A DNA stretch of 38,113 bases from JBKPCD01 sp046727175 (GCA_046727175.1 JBKPCD010000241.1:1-38113); one strand, 5' to 3'. Shown: positions 7,151-15,821, counted from the stretch's first letter. Numbers and translations are program-made. The notes: generated by a model not told the origin, from the letters alone.

Positions 7151-8233
7151 TCATTTCGGATGCGGCGCGCGCGTAGCAGCAGGGACCGGCGCCGGTGCTG
7201 GCGCGCTCTGGCTGCTCGCCGGCGGCGGCGTCTGCGTCACCACCGCAGCGGTGCTCTCGATGTAGCGGCCGAAGATCATCTTGCCCGCCGTCGTCTGCAG
7301 CACGCTCGTCACGACAATGTCGATGTTCCGGCTGATCATGCGCCGCGCGTTGTCGACGACCACCATGGTGCCGTCATCCAGGTAGGCGACGCCCTGGTTG
7401 TATTCCTTGCCTTCCTTGAGGATGAACACCTTCATGAACTCACCGGGCAGGACGACTGGCTTCAACGCATTTGCGAGCTCGTTGATGTTGAGGACCTGAA
7501 CGCCGCGAAGCTGCGCAACCTTATTGAGGTTGAAGTCGTTCGTCACGATCTTTCCTTCGAGGCTTCTCGCGAGCTCGATGAGCTTCAGGTCCACCTCGCG
7601 CACCTCGGGAAAATCGATGTCGGAGATCATCACGTCGACGCCGACCATTTTCTGAATCTTCTGGAGGATGTCGAGGCCACGACGGCCGCGATTGCGCTTC
7701 AGCGAGTCCGCCGAATCCGCGACGAGCTGGAGCTCGCGCAGGACGAACTGCGGAATGACGAGGGTGCCGTCGAGAAAACCCGTTTCGCACACGTCCGCGA
7801 TCCGTCCATCGATGATCACGCTCGTATCGAGAATCCGATAGCGCTTCTGCGGTCCAACACTGCGAAAGAGTGCGACCAGCCGGGCCGGTTCCAGCCATTC
7901 CCCTTTTCGCGCGCCCATCACGATGCCGAGATACGGGAAGACGAGGAGGATGAAGCTGTGCAGGAAGACGACCCGGCTGTCGCCGGTGTCGGCCCAGAAG
8001 AGCGCAGCGCCAATCGTCTTCGCGAGGCCGAGGCCGATGGCACTGCCAATCAATGCCCCTAGCAGATCGGTGACGGCGGCGGTGCGAAGCCGCGTCTCGA
8101 CCAGCACGACGAGCACGCCAATCGCGGCGCCAAGAGCGACATTGAACGTCAGCGACGGGCTGAACGGCCGCGCGAGACCCGCTGCATATGTCATCGCCAC
8201 CACGAACAACACGCGAGCCAGAAGAAACGCCAT
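7151..8233 (-). CDS. Membrane-anchored PIN/TRAM domain protein (YacL-like)
   Basis: The product has 360 residues. About four hydrophobic segments fill the first 115 residues. A PIN nuclease-like domain follows, with acidic positions in LDTSVIIDGR, LRELQ, the REVDLKL segment and TNDFNLNK. A TRAM domain around YNQGVAYLDDGTMVVVDNA and a Pro/Ala-rich tail complete it. Proteins of this build (Bacillus YacL) are conserved next to radA and ispD; the substrate is not firmly known, and ribonuclease activity is an inference. The frame is open to a GTG at 8332, but the ATG at 8233 starts right at the first membrane segment and is preferred. Confidence 0.9.
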   Translation of the reverse strand: MAFLLARVLFVVAMTYAAGLARPFSPSLTFNVALGAAIGVLVVLVETRLRTAAVTDLLGALIGSAIGLGLAKTIGAALFWADTGDSRVVFLHSFILLVFPYLGIVMGARKGEWLEPARLVALFRSVGPQKRYRILDTSVIIDGRIADVCETGFLDGTLVIPQFVLRELQLVADSADSLKRNRGRRGLDILQKIQKMVGVDVMISDIDFPEVREVDLKLIELARSLEGKIVTNDFNLNKVAQLRGVQVLNINELANALKPVVLPGEFMKVFILKEGKEYNQGVAYLDDGTMVVVDNARRMISRNIDIVVTSVLQTTAGKMIFGRYIESTAAVVTQTPPPASSQSAPAPAPVPAATRAPHPK

Positions 8234-8405
8234 CGAGGATGATCTCCCTGCCCCGAGCGCCCATAGAACGCGCGCCAGGGACCCCGAATATGAAAACGTC
8301 CGCCTATAATACTGCGGGGTTACATGGAGCACGCAGCGTGCCGACGGGCGTCAGCGGACCGGCGAAGAAGTGTGGAGAGCTGAGCGGTCGACGGATTCCA
8401 AGCCG

Positions 8406-9782
8406 CTACCAATCCATCAGATTGTCGAGCGCTTCGGTGACGGTCTTGATGCCGACGACCTCGACATCTGCCGGACGATCGTCCACGGCACAGTTGCCGT
8501 CAGGGACAATACAGCGCGCGAACCCCATCTGCGCGGCTTCGCGGATGCGTAATGACGCCTGGCTGATGCCGCGTACTTCCCCCGCAAGGCCGACTTCGCC
8601 GAATACAGCCGTGCGCTCGCGAATTGGACGATTCCGCACACTCGACGCAATCGCCGCGATGACGCCGAGATCCGCCGCTGGCTCGTCCACGCTAATTCCC
8701 CCGGCGATGTTGACGAACACGTCCTCGGCAATCAGGTTCAGCCCTGCGCGCTTCTCGAGCACCGCCAGAAGCAGCGACAGGCGGTTCTGATCCATTCCGC
8801 TCGACATCCGCCGCGCGTTGCCGTAGGTGCTGGTGCTCACGAGCGCCTGGACCTCGACGAGCATCGGCCGGGATCCTTCGATGCAGCAGAGGACGGCCGA
8901 GCCCGGTGCATTCGCCGGCCGCTCGGCAAGGAACAGCTGCGACGGGTTCGGCACCGCGCGCAGACCGCCGCCCGTCATCTCGAACACGCCAAGCTCGCTG
9001 ACCGCTCCGAATCGGTTCTTTACCGCGCGTACTACGCGATGCGAGTGGTGCTTCTCACCTTCGAAGTACAGGACGGTATCGACGATGTGCTCCAGCGCCT
9101 TCGGGCCGGCGAGGCTGCCGTCCTTCGTGACGTGACCGACGAGAAAGGTCGGAATGTTCTGCCCTTTCGCGGCAAACAGGAGCTGCGTCGCTGACTCGCG
9201 CACCTGCCCGATGCTGCCGGGCGCCGACTGGAACTTCAGCGAGAAAACGGTCTGGATGGAATCGACGATTAGGAATGCGGGACGAAGCCGCGCGATCTCC
9301 TCGAGAATACGTTCGAGGCACGTCTCGGAGAGAATGTAGAGCGGCGCAGGCGCCACGCTGAGCCGTTCACCGCGTGACTTGATCTGATGCTCCGATTCCT
9401 CACCGGAGCTGTAAAGGACGGGACCAATCGTTCGCGCGAAGTGCGAGGCCGCCTGCAGAAGAAGCGTGGACTTGCCAATCCCGGGCTCGCCGCCAATAAG
9501 GACCAGCGATCCGGGAACGACACCGCCGCCGAGCACACGGTCGAATTCGCCAATTCCCGTTGACAGCCGTTCTGCAACGACAGTGTCGATCTCGGAGTAG
9601 AGCAACGGTCCGCCGGCCGACGCAAGGCTGTAACGTTTCTCACTCGACCCCGCAACTACCGTCTCGGGAGCCGGGCGCTCCTCGACGAACGAGTTCCACG
9701 CGCCGCACTCCGGACAGCGTCCGAGCCATTTGGGCGATTGCGCGCCGCACTCCTGGCACGAAAAGACCGTCTTGGACTTCAT
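8406..9782 (-). CDS. radA: DNA repair protein RadA
   Basis: RadA (Sms) is a RecA-like ATPase that acts in recombination and branch migration. The 458-residue protein has a four-cysteine zinc finger (C9, C12, C23, C26), Walker A GGEPGIGKST (98-106), Walker B FLIVDSIQTV, the RadA-specific KNRFG motif and a C-terminal Lon-like domain. The frame extends 13 residues upstream to 9821, but that part falls in an inverted repeat, and MKSKTVFSCQECG is the usual start. The next gene is a YacL-like protein with no disA between them, unlike Bacillus. Confidence 0.96.
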   Translation of the reverse strand: MKSKTVFSCQECGAQSPKWLGRCPECGAWNSFVEERPAPETVVAGSSEKRYSLASAGGPLLYSEIDTVVAERLSTGIGEFDRVLGGGVVPGSLVLIGGEPGIGKSTLLLQAASHFARTIGPVLYSSGEESEHQIKSRGERLSVAPAPLYILSETCLERILEEIARLRPAFLIVDSIQTVFSLKFQSAPGSIGQVRESATQLLFAAKGQNIPTFLVGHVTKDGSLAGPKALEHIVDTVLYFEGEKHHSHRVVRAVKNRFGAVSELGVFEMTGGGLRAVPNPSQLFLAERPANAPGSAVLCCIEGSRPMLVEVQALVSTSTYGNARRMSSGMDQNRLSLLLAVLEKRAGLNLIAEDVFVNIAGGISVDEPAADLGVIAAIASSVRNRPIRERTAVFGEVGLAGEVRGISQASLRIREAAQMGFARCIVPDGNCAVDDRPADVEVVGIKTVTEALDNLMDW

Positions 9783-9820
9783 GTTCAATACCGGCGGCCG
9801 CTCAGCCGACTGCGGAATCA

Positions 9821-9890
9821 ACAGGGGACCAGGAGTTCAGGAGAACCATTCCTTAAACCGATACTCCTTCTGGTCTCCTGATCTCCTGTT
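9821..9890. repeat. Inverted repeat with caggagttcaggag-word arms
   Basis: The left arm at 9821-9846 (ggaccaggagttcaggag) faces a right arm at 9864-9890 (ggtctcctgatctcctg). The loop is short. The element lies between alr and radA and could form a hairpin in the mRNA. Confidence 0.5.
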
Positions 9891-9943
9891 CAGTTTTCCC
9901 CAATCCTGCCAGTGACCTCGAGTTGCAGAATCGGCGTACTTCG

Positions 9944-11128
9944 CTAGCCGTAGACGCGCTCGATCCGGGACCCGACGCGACACAGCAGTTCGTATGGAAT
10001 CGTGCCGATGCTCGCGGCTATTTCACGCACCCCAATCGACTCGTGCCCCTGCTCACCGATGATCACGACCTCGTCGCCGGGTGCCACGTCCGTGCCGGTG
10101 ACGTCGATCATCGACATGTCCATGCACACCGAGCCGACGATCGGCGCTCGGCGGCCTCGCACGAGCATGTAGCCGTGGCCGGCGAGGCGCAGATCGAGAC
10201 CATCGGCGTAGCCCGCGGGAACGACCGCGAGGGTCCGCGGTTCCGATGATGACGACTTCAGCCCGTAACCGGATCCCTCTCCGGCTCGAAGTCCCTTCAC
10301 CGCCACGATACGACTATGCAGTGACAGGGCAGGTCTCAGAGGCAGCGTCGCCGCCAGCGGAGGGGGGACGATGCCGTAGAGGAGGAGCCCGGGACGGACG
10401 AAGTCGTACCAGATTCGCGCGTCGCGGAGCAGCGCGGCGCTGTTGGCCGCGTGGCGCGTGCGCGTGGAAATGCCGAGCGATGGGAGCGTCTGGAGCACAC
10501 GCGCGAAGCGCTCACGCTGTTCGGCGAAGGCGGGATGGTCCGGGTCATCTGCCGTCGCGAAGTGGGTGTAGACGGCGTCGATGACCAGATTCGGGCTCGC
10601 AGCAAGCTCCGGCAACGTTCTGGTGAGGTTGTCGTGCCGGAAGCCGAGCCGGTTCATGCCCGTGTCGATCTTAAGGTGATAACGAAGCATCATGCCATGG
10701 CGGGCGGCGGCGGCCTGCAAGGCGCGCGCGGCTGACGGCGTCGAAATCGTCGGCGTCAGCTCGCGGGAGAAGATCTCGTCCAGGTCGCTGACGCTCAGCG
10801 CGCCGAAGATCAGGATTGGCGTCCGTACGCCCGCATCGCGGAGGACCACGCCTTCCTCGATGTCGGCACATGCGAGCATCGCGGCGCCCGCGTCCTCGAG
10901 CGCGCGCGCGACCTGCGGCGCGCCATGGCCATACGCGTTCGCCTTGACCACGGCAATGATCTGGGGTCTGACCCCTTTTTCCGCGGCCGCGTAAGGAGGT
11001 GTCTGGGGTCTGACCCCGTTCGCGGGCGGTGGCGGATTCTGCCAGGCAGAGTGCAGAAACTGCGAGATCGCGCGGAAATTGGAACGGATGGCGTCGAGAT
11101 CGACTCGCGCGAGGGTCGGGCGTATCAC
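9944..11128 (-). CDS. alr: Alanine racemase
   Basis: Alr is the PLP enzyme that converts L- to D-alanine for peptidoglycan. The 394-residue protein has the PLP lysine K62 in AVVKANAYGHG, a TIM-barrel domain, GYG with the catalytic tyrosine, VVPAGYADGL and the VCMDMSMIDVTG motif in the C-terminal beta domain. Between the first helix (residues 11-28) and the PLP strand there is an extra stretch of about 25 residues with the pentapeptide GVRPQ twice, encoded by two copies of a 15-base word (10961-10975 and 11003-11017). In usual alanine racemases the PLP lysine is near residue 35-40. The gene starts 6 bases after the dnaB stop. Confidence 0.95.
   Translation of the reverse strand: MIRPTLARVDLDAIRSNFRAISQFLHSAWQNPPPPANGVRPQTPPYAAAEKGVRPQIIAVVKANAYGHGAPQVARALEDAGAAMLACADIEEGVVLRDAGVRTPILIFGALSVSDLDEIFSRELTPTISTPSAARALQAAAARHGMMLRYHLKIDTGMNRLGFRHDNLTRTLPELAASPNLVIDAVYTHFATADDPDHPAFAEQRERFARVLQTLPSLGISTRTRHAANSAALLRDARIWYDFVRPGLLLYGIVPPPLAATLPLRPALSLHSRIVAVKGLRAGEGSGYGLKSSSSEPRTLAVVPAGYADGLDLRLAGHGYMLVRGRRAPIVGSVCMDMSMIDVTGTDVAPGDEVVIIGEQGHESIGVREIAASIGTIPYELLCRVGSRIERVYG
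10961..11017. repeat. Duplicated CTGGGGTCTGACCCC word inside alr
   Basis: Two exact copies of a 15-base near-palindrome (10961-10975 and 11003-11017) lie 42 bases apart in the same orientation. They are read in frame as GVRPQ on the minus strand. The spacing of 14 codons keeps the reading frame. The GGGGTC...GACCCC core could form a small hairpin. Confidence 0.75.
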
Positions 11129-11134
11129 GGGGGC

Positions 11135-12481
11135 TCACGGCAAGGGGCTGTAGTTCTCGAATCGCGTGTACTGATTCAGGAACGAGAGCTTCACCGTGTC
11201 GATCGGCCCGTTTCGCTGCTTGCCGATGATGATCTCGGCGACGCCCTGATCTTCCGGTTTCGTGTTTTCTTTGGCGTACACTTCGGGCCGGTAGATGAAG
11301 AGCACGACGTCGGCATCCTGCTCGAGGGCGCCCGACTCGCGGAGATCCGACAGCTGCGGCTTGTGATCGCCGCGGGACTCCGGAGCGCGACTGAGCTGCG
11401 ACAACGCGATGACCGGGATGTTGAGCTCTTTCGCGAGCCCTTTCAGCGAGCGTGAGATCGCGGACACCTCCTGCTGGCGGTTTTCGAATCGTCCCCGCCC
11501 CTGCATCAGCTGAAGGTAGTCGATGACCAACAAGTCGAGAGCGTGCGACGCCATCAGCCGACGCGCCTTGGCGCGCATCTCGAGCACGCCGAGGGACGCG
11601 GTGTCGTCAATGAACACATGCGCCTCGGCGAGCGCGCCCAGCGCGTGCGAGAGCTTCCCGTAATCCGCCTCGCTCAAGTGACCCGTGCGGAACCGATGCG
11701 CGTCGATTCTCGCTTCGGAAGTCAGCAACCGGATGAACAGCTGCTCCTTCGACATCTCGAGGCTGAAGAAACCTACGGTCATGTCCGTGGCGGTGCCGAG
11801 GTGCTGGGCGATGTTCAGGACGAAGCTGGTCTTCCCCATGGACGGGCGCGCGGCCACGATCACCAGATCGCCGCGCTGGAACCCTGACGTGAGTTGATCG
11901 AGATCGGCAAAGCCGCTGGGGACACCGGTGATGGCGCCCTTGTGCTGCTGCAGCTTCTCGATCGTGGTGAAACTGCTTTGAACCAGATCGCGGAGCGGCA
12001 CGAACCCGGCGCGAATCCGATCCTCCGCAATCGCGAAGATTGCGCGCTCCGCCTCGTCGAGCAGCAGGTCCGGTTCCTGCTCCGCCTCGTAGGCTTCGGC
12101 GAGGATCTTGTTGGCGGAGTGGATCAGGCTTCGGAGCGTCGACTTCTCCTTGACGATGCGCGCGTAGTACTCGACGTTTGCGGAACGGGGAACGCCGTCC
12201 GCCAGCGCTGCAATGTAAGCCGGCCCGCCGACCTCCTCGAGTTCGCGCGCGCGCGAGAGTTCCTCCTTGAGCGTGATGAAATCGATCGCGTCGCCGCGCT
12301 CGCTGAGCGAAACCATCTTGTCGAAGATCCGGCGATGGGCGTCGCGGAAGAAATCGCGCGAGTCGATCAGCTCCGCAGCGTCGTTGAACGCTTCGTTCCT
12401 GATGAGAATGGCTCCGAGAACCGACTTCTCGGCTTCGAGGTTGTGGGGGAGTGTGCGTTCTGCGGAAGCGACGTCAGCCAT
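11135..12481 (-). CDS. dnaB: Replicative DNA helicase DnaB
   Basis: DnaB is the hexameric helicase that unwinds DNA at the replication fork. The 448-residue protein begins with the N-terminal primase-interacting domain (LPHNLEAEKSVLGAIL). It continues with the RecA-like domain: Walker A ARPSMGKTSF near 210, Walker B LLVIDYLQLM, and the loop region SQLSRAPESRGDHKPQLSDLRESG. The end QYTRFENY is typical. It follows the rplI gene as in the common rpsF-rpsR-rplI-dnaB arrangement, after a spacer of 213 bases with two hairpins. Confidence 0.97.
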   Translation of the reverse strand: MADVASAERTLPHNLEAEKSVLGAILIRNEAFNDAAELIDSRDFFRDAHRRIFDKMVSLSERGDAIDFITLKEELSRARELEEVGGPAYIAALADGVPRSANVEYYARIVKEKSTLRSLIHSANKILAEAYEAEQEPDLLLDEAERAIFAIAEDRIRAGFVPLRDLVQSSFTTIEKLQQHKGAITGVPSGFADLDQLTSGFQRGDLVIVAARPSMGKTSFVLNIAQHLGTATDMTVGFFSLEMSKEQLFIRLLTSEARIDAHRFRTGHLSEADYGKLSHALGALAEAHVFIDDTASLGVLEMRAKARRLMASHALDLLVIDYLQLMQGRGRFENRQQEVSAISRSLKGLAKELNIPVIALSQLSRAPESRGDHKPQLSDLRESGALEQDADVVLFIYRPEVYAKENTKPEDQGVAEIIIGKQRNGPIDTVKLSFLNQYTRFENYSPLP

Positions 12482-12552
12482 GCCATCCCCGCCCCAGCGC
12501 GCAGAAGACGCGCGCCGGGGACCCCGGTCGAAACATCGGCGATGAGGGATCG

Positions 12553-12632
12553 CCGATTCGCGGAATCAGTGTGATCGGGTGAGGAGAAGAATAACAGATC
12601 TTCTTCCTACCGATCGCTGATTCTGCGATCGA
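12553..12632. repeat. Imperfect inverted repeat upstream of dnaB
   Basis: The left arm (12553-12591, containing gaatcagtgtgatcgggtg and gagaaga) is complementary with small gaps to the right arm (12598-12632, containing tcttcttcc, accgatcg and ctgattctgcg). The loop is short. It lies between rplI and dnaB. Confidence 0.5.
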
Positions 12633-12647
12633 TTCGGTGACACATTC

Positions 12648-12687
12648 ACTCGAAGCGTGATCGACGCGACAGCGTCACGATTCGAGT
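12648..12687 (-). terminator. Stem-loop downstream of rplI
   Basis: ACTCGAAGCGTGA (12648-12660) pairs with TCACGATTCGAGT (12675-12687) with one mismatch, giving a 13-bp stem and 14-base loop. It begins 8 bases after the rplI stop in the direction of transcription. There is no T-tract, so it may be an mRNA-stabilising or processing hairpin and not a true terminator. Confidence 0.5.
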
Positions 12688-12694
12688 ATATGCC

Positions 12695-13144
12695 CTACTG
12701 CTGTTGCGCGACGACCTTGACGCGCAGCTGCGCGGTGACCTCGCGGTGGACCTTGACGGGCACGTGCACTTCCCCAAGCGCCTTCAGCGGCTCGGGCAGC
12801 TGAATCTTCCGCTTGTCGATTTCGAAGCCCTTGGCCTGCAACGCGTGCGCGATGTCAGCCGATGTGACCGAGCCGTACAGCGTGTCGCTCTCGCCGACGC
12901 GGCGCGCGATCTCGATCTCGACCTGGGTCAGCCGACCCGCGAATGCTTCGGCGTCGGTCTTCTCCTTCGCTTCGCGGACTTCTGCGATCTTGCGCTCGCG
13001 CTCGATCTGCCGCTTGTTCGCTTCGGTGACGGCAAGTGCGAGCTTGCGCGGCAGCAGATAGTTCCGCGCGTAACCCTCGGCCACCTTCACGATGTCACCG
13101 CGCCGGCCGAGATTGTCGACGTGCTCTCTCAGAATGACTTCCAT
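12695..13144 (-). CDS. rplI: 50S ribosomal protein L9
   Basis: L9 has two globular domains joined by a long helix and influences translation fidelity. The 149-residue product starts MEVILREHVDNLGRRGDIVKVAEGYARNYLLPR, the N-terminal domain with its GYARNYL signature, although the conserved LG.KG is here LGRRG. A connecting helix rich in Lys/Glu and a C-terminal domain ending in VTAQLRVKVVAQQQ follow. Length and order after rpsR are standard. Confidence 0.96.
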   Translation of the reverse strand: MEVILREHVDNLGRRGDIVKVAEGYARNYLLPRKLALAVTEANKRQIERERKIAEVREAKEKTDAEAFAGRLTQVEIEIARRVGESDTLYGSVTSADIAHALQAKGFEIDKRKIQLPEPLKALGEVHVPVKVHREVTAQLRVKVVAQQQ

Positions 13145-13176
13145 GTGTTCACCAGTGTGAGCTGACCCGGAGCGTG

Positions 13177-13330
13177 AGTCGGCTTTGGGCTTAGGGTTTT
13201 GGCTCTTGGCCTGCCCTGTTCGAAAGACACCGTGGTCAAAAAGTTACTCCACTCGCTGCACGCAGGCGCGGAGCGGCGGAGATTGAGCGACAGGCCCAAA
13301 GCCTAAAGCCTTGAGCGCAAAGCCAGTCAC
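13177..13330. repeat. Inverted repeat with gctttgggctta-word arms
   Basis: The left arm (13177-13215, ggctttgggcttagggttttg) faces the right arm (13289-13326, caggcccaaagcctaaagcc and gcgcaaagcc). They are near-complements across a core of about 75 bases. The element occupies the spacer between rpsR and rplI. The word is shared with 130-164 and 15778-15812. Confidence 0.55.
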
Positions 13331-13338
13331 CGTCACGG

Positions 13339-13641
13339 CTAATCCGTGACGTACGGAACCAGCGCCAACTGCCGCGCGCGCTTGATCGCCGTCTGCAGCT
13401 TGCGCTGGTGCATCGCGCAGGTCCCCGAAATCCGTCGCGGCTGAATCTTTCCGCGCTCCGGAAGGAACGGTGCGAGCAGCCGCACGTCCTTGTAGTTGAT
13501 GTAGTCGATCTTCTCCGCGCAGAACTTGCACACGCGGCGGCGCCGGAAGAACCCGCCACGGCGCGGCGCGTCGCCGCCCTTGCTCTTGTCGCGATCGCCG
13601 CCTTTTGCTCCGCGGCCCCGCCCTCCTCGTTCGTCGCTCAT
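13339..13641 (-). CDS. rpsR: 30S ribosomal protein S18
   Basis: S18 binds next to S6 on the platform of the small subunit. The 100-residue protein carries the S18 core (VCKFCAEKIDYINYKDVRLLAPFL, then GTCAMHQRKLQTAIKRARQLAL). The N-terminal tail of about 25 residues rich in Gly, Arg and Lys is longer than the usual 75-residue form. C38 and C41 make a CxxC pair. The ATG at 13641 overlaps the rpsF stop (13638-13640) by 4 bases as ATGA, so S6 and S18, which form a dimer, are translationally coupled. Confidence 0.96.
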   Translation of the reverse strand: MSDERGGRGRGAKGGDRDKSKGGDAPRRGGFFRRRRVCKFCAEKIDYINYKDVRLLAPFLPERGKIQPRRISGTCAMHQRKLQTAIKRARQLALVPYVTD

Positions 13642-14087
13642 CGCTGGACCTCCACGCTTTCCCGATCGTCATCCATGTCGAGATCGCCGCGCGCTTCACC
13701 CGGCTGCGGCTCCGGCGGCAGCCCGCGCGCCACGCGTCGCCGCGCCTGATTCGCCTTTCGAGCCCCACGCGTGCGTTCCGCGACTCGCAGTTCGCGATCG
13801 ACGCGCACGATCAAGTGACGAATCACCTGGTCGATGACGCGCAGCCGCCGATCGATCTCCTTCACCAGCTCTCCCGAGCCGGTGATCGTCTCGACGACGT
13901 ACGTGCCTTCGCGGTGGTGCGCAATCTCGTACGCGAGCTTGCGTCGTCCCCAGTTCTCGGTCTTGTCGAGCGTCCCGTGGAAACGCTGGATGATCTGCTC
14001 GATCTGTGAATGCAGATCCGCCAGCTCCTGATCCGAGGCATCAGGCGTGACGATGTAAACGAGCTCGTACTGTCTGGACGTACTCAT
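13638..14087 (-). CDS. rpsF: 30S ribosomal protein S6
   Basis: S6 is a ferredoxin-like-fold protein that pairs with S18. The core starts RQYELVYIVTPDASDQELADL and includes WGRRKLAYEIAHHREGTYVV and the LRVIDQVIRHLIVR strand. At 149 residues it has a charged C-terminal extension beyond the usual 95-110 residues, ending DMDDDRESVEVQR. It is the first gene of the rpsF-rpsR-rplI group and lies about 200 bases after pth; the spacer contains repeat copy 4. No ssb gene lies between rpsF and rpsR. Confidence 0.95.
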   Translation of the reverse strand: MSTSRQYELVYIVTPDASDQELADLHSQIEQIIQRFHGTLDKTENWGRRKLAYEIAHHREGTYVVETITGSGELVKEIDRRLRVIDQVIRHLIVRVDRELRVAERTRGARKANQARRRVARGLPPEPQPGEARGDLDMDDDRESVEVQR

Positions 14088-14114
14088 GTGTCTCCTTCTG
14101 GACTTTCTAGACCG

Positions 14115-14225
14115 TGGGGCTTCGCCCCGCCGGATCCCCCATCGCCGTCGCTCGCGAGGCCCCTTCGCCCTGCTGCTCCGGCGAGGCGCCTTCGGCGCGC
14201 GTGCCGGGGCTCGCTTCGCGACGCT
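14115..14225. repeat. GC-rich interspersed repeat, copy 4
   Basis: This copy contains GGGGCTTCGCCCCGCCGGA, ATCGCCGTCGCTCGCGAGG, CCCCTTCGCCC and an extra GGCGCCTTCGGCGC hairpin, ending CTCGCTTCGCGACGC. It lies between pth and rpsF. It shares the ordered words of copies 1, 2, 3 and 5. Confidence 0.6.
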
Positions 14226-14283
14226 ACCCTGGGTTAAGGTCCGCCTTTGTTAAGCCATGGCGGACAAGGAGAAGATAGGTTGT

Positions 14284-14886
14284 CTAAGGCCTGTCTTCCT
14301 TGGTTCCCTCTTCGTTCTCTTCTTTCTCTTCCTTCCGATTGTACCGGTTCATCACCGGCGCAATGCCTTCCGCGACGAACAGCTCGACGGCGTCGGCGGC
14401 GCGGCCGATTGTGTCACTGACTACGGGACGTTCGTCTGGATCGAACCGGGCCAGAACGTGGTCCGCCAAATCGCGCCCGCCGTCTCCGCGTCCCACGCCT
14501 ATCCGTAAACGCGAGAACGCTTCGGTGCCAAGCTGTCCGATCACCGACTTGAGGCCGTTGTGCCCGCCCGCCGATCCATTGGCCCTCGCCCTCAGCCGCC
14601 CCAGTTCCAGGTTCGCATCGTCGACGACCACCAGGAGGTCTGCACAGTCGATCTTGAAGAATCGCAACAGCTCGCCGATCGCGTGGCCGCTCAGATTCAT
14701 GAACGTGAGCGGCTTGACGAGCAACGCGCCTGAGGCTCGCCACTTGCTGATCACTGCGCCCGCCGGACCGGATTCCCACTCGAGCCGGTGCCGCTCCGCG
14801 ATCAGATCGAGGATCTCGAAGCCGACGTTGTGTCGCGTGCCCGCATACTTGCGGCCCGGATTTCCAAGACCGACTATGAGCTTCAT
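14284..14886 (-). CDS. pth: Peptidyl-tRNA hydrolase
   Basis: Pth releases tRNA from prematurely dropped peptidyl-tRNA. The 200-residue protein has the signature GLGNPGRKYAGTRHNVGF with the catalytic histidine H19 and N9. It also has the LTFMNLSG segment, VVVDDANLELGRLR and SAGGHNGLKS. The C-terminal tail is rich in Glu and Lys (KEEKEENEEGTKE), extending slightly beyond the fold; its DNA is a purine-rich simple repeat at about 14290-14335. The gene follows rplY by 35 bases, as in gamma-proteobacteria (prs-rplY-pth). Confidence 0.96.
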   Translation of the reverse strand: MKLIVGLGNPGRKYAGTRHNVGFEILDLIAERHRLEWESGPAGAVISKWRASGALLVKPLTFMNLSGHAIGELLRFFKIDCADLLVVVDDANLELGRLRARANGSAGGHNGLKSVIGQLGTEAFSRLRIGVGRGDGGRDLADHVLARFDPDERPVVSDTIGRAADAVELFVAEGIAPVMNRYNRKEEKEENEEGTKEDRP

Positions 14887-14921
14887 TCACGGCGCCGCCG
14901 GACGGGGGCTGAAGCCGGGTT

Positions 14922-15578
14922 TTATTCCCCTTCTTTCTCCGTCTTGCCCTTCTTGATGACTTCAGGTTCCGCAGGAGCGACTGGTGCCACTTCAACCGCC
15001 GCAGGCGCCGGCTCTTCGGCCTTCAGCGCGACGACGTGAACGATCATCATGTCGGCATCGCTCACGGGCTTCCACTTCGCGCCTTCGATGTGCAGATCAC
15101 GCACGCGGATTCCCTGATTGAGCATCAGCTCCGAGACGTCGACCGTGACGTTTTCCGGGATGTCGGAAGGCAGACACTCGAGCTCGATCTCGCGGTGGAC
15201 GAAGTCCACGATGCCGCCCTGCTGCTTCACGCCGCGGGCCTCGCCCCTCAAGACGATTGGGACGGTGACCGTCAGCGTCTTGTCCATCGCGACCTGATAG
15301 AAGTCGGCGTGGAGCAACTCGTGGTCGATCGGATCGAGCTGGTACTCCTTTACCAGCACGCGCGTGTCGCCGCCATCGAGCGTGAGTCCGATGAGCGTGT
15401 TCACACCAGACTCGGAATGGAGAATCCTCATCAGGGCCTTCGGATCGACGGCGATCTCGACAGCCTTGCCCTTGTCCGCGCCGTATACGACGGCCGGAAT
15501 CCGCCCCTTCGAACGGAGGCGGCGCGCCTCGTTCTTCCCTCGTCCCTCTCTCTTTTCCGCCTGCAGCGTTGCGTCCAT
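14922..15578 (-). CDS. rplY: 50S ribosomal protein L25 / general stress protein Ctc
   Basis: This L25 of the long (CTC/TL5) type binds 5S rRNA. The 218-residue product starts MDATLQAEKREGRGKNEARRLR with the conserved GKNEARRLR..GRIPAVVYG block. A C-terminal beta domain follows (IPIVLRGEA..VKQQGG, ELECLPSDIPENVTVDVS). An Ala/Pro/Glu-rich tail ends in lysines. The frame is open 171 bases further upstream through repeat copy 5, but the residues there are Arg-rich and not L25-like, so the ATG at 15578 is chosen. The spacer to prs (15579-15821) contains only repeats. Confidence 0.95.
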   Translation of the reverse strand: MDATLQAEKREGRGKNEARRLRSKGRIPAVVYGADKGKAVEIAVDPKALMRILHSESGVNTLIGLTLDGGDTRVLVKEYQLDPIDHELLHADFYQVAMDKTLTVTVPIVLRGEARGVKQQGGIVDFVHREIELECLPSDIPENVTVDVSELMLNQGIRVRDLHIEGAKWKPVSDADMMIVHVVALKAEEPAPAAVEVAPVAPAEPEVIKKGKTEKEGE

Positions 15579-15587
15579 TTTCTTTCC

Positions 15588-15672
15588 GGGGGACTTCGTC
15601 CCGCCGGACCCCCTATCGCCGTCGCTCGCGGGGACCTTCGCCCCGCTCCGGCGGCTCACTCGCTGCGCTCGT
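15588..15672. repeat. GC-rich interspersed repeat, copy 5
   Basis: This copy reads GGGGGACTTCGTCCCGCC, then CCTATCGCCGTCGCTCGCG, CCTTCGCCCCGCTCCGGC and GGCTCACTCGCTGCGCTCG. It begins 9 bases before the rplY start and would lie in the rplY leader. Confidence 0.6.
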
Positions 15673-15777
15673 TCGCGTCGCGCAGCCAACCTTTGCCCCG
15701 ACCATCTTTGCGTGGTCGTACCTAACTCTCGCCCTTGACTAAAGCGCAAAAACGCAAATCAAGAGCCGCGTCTTGTC

Positions 15778-15812
15778 TGGCCCAGAGTCCAAAGCCTGGA
15801 GCCAAAAGCCTG
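15778..15812. repeat. Degenerate-word repeat arm (gagtccaaagcc word)
   Basis: Variants of gcccagagtccaaagcctgg are repeated just downstream of the prs stop codon. They are close to the words at 130-164 and 13289-13326. No second arm is clearly visible nearby. Confidence 0.4.
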
Positions 15813-15821
15813 CTCCGTCGC

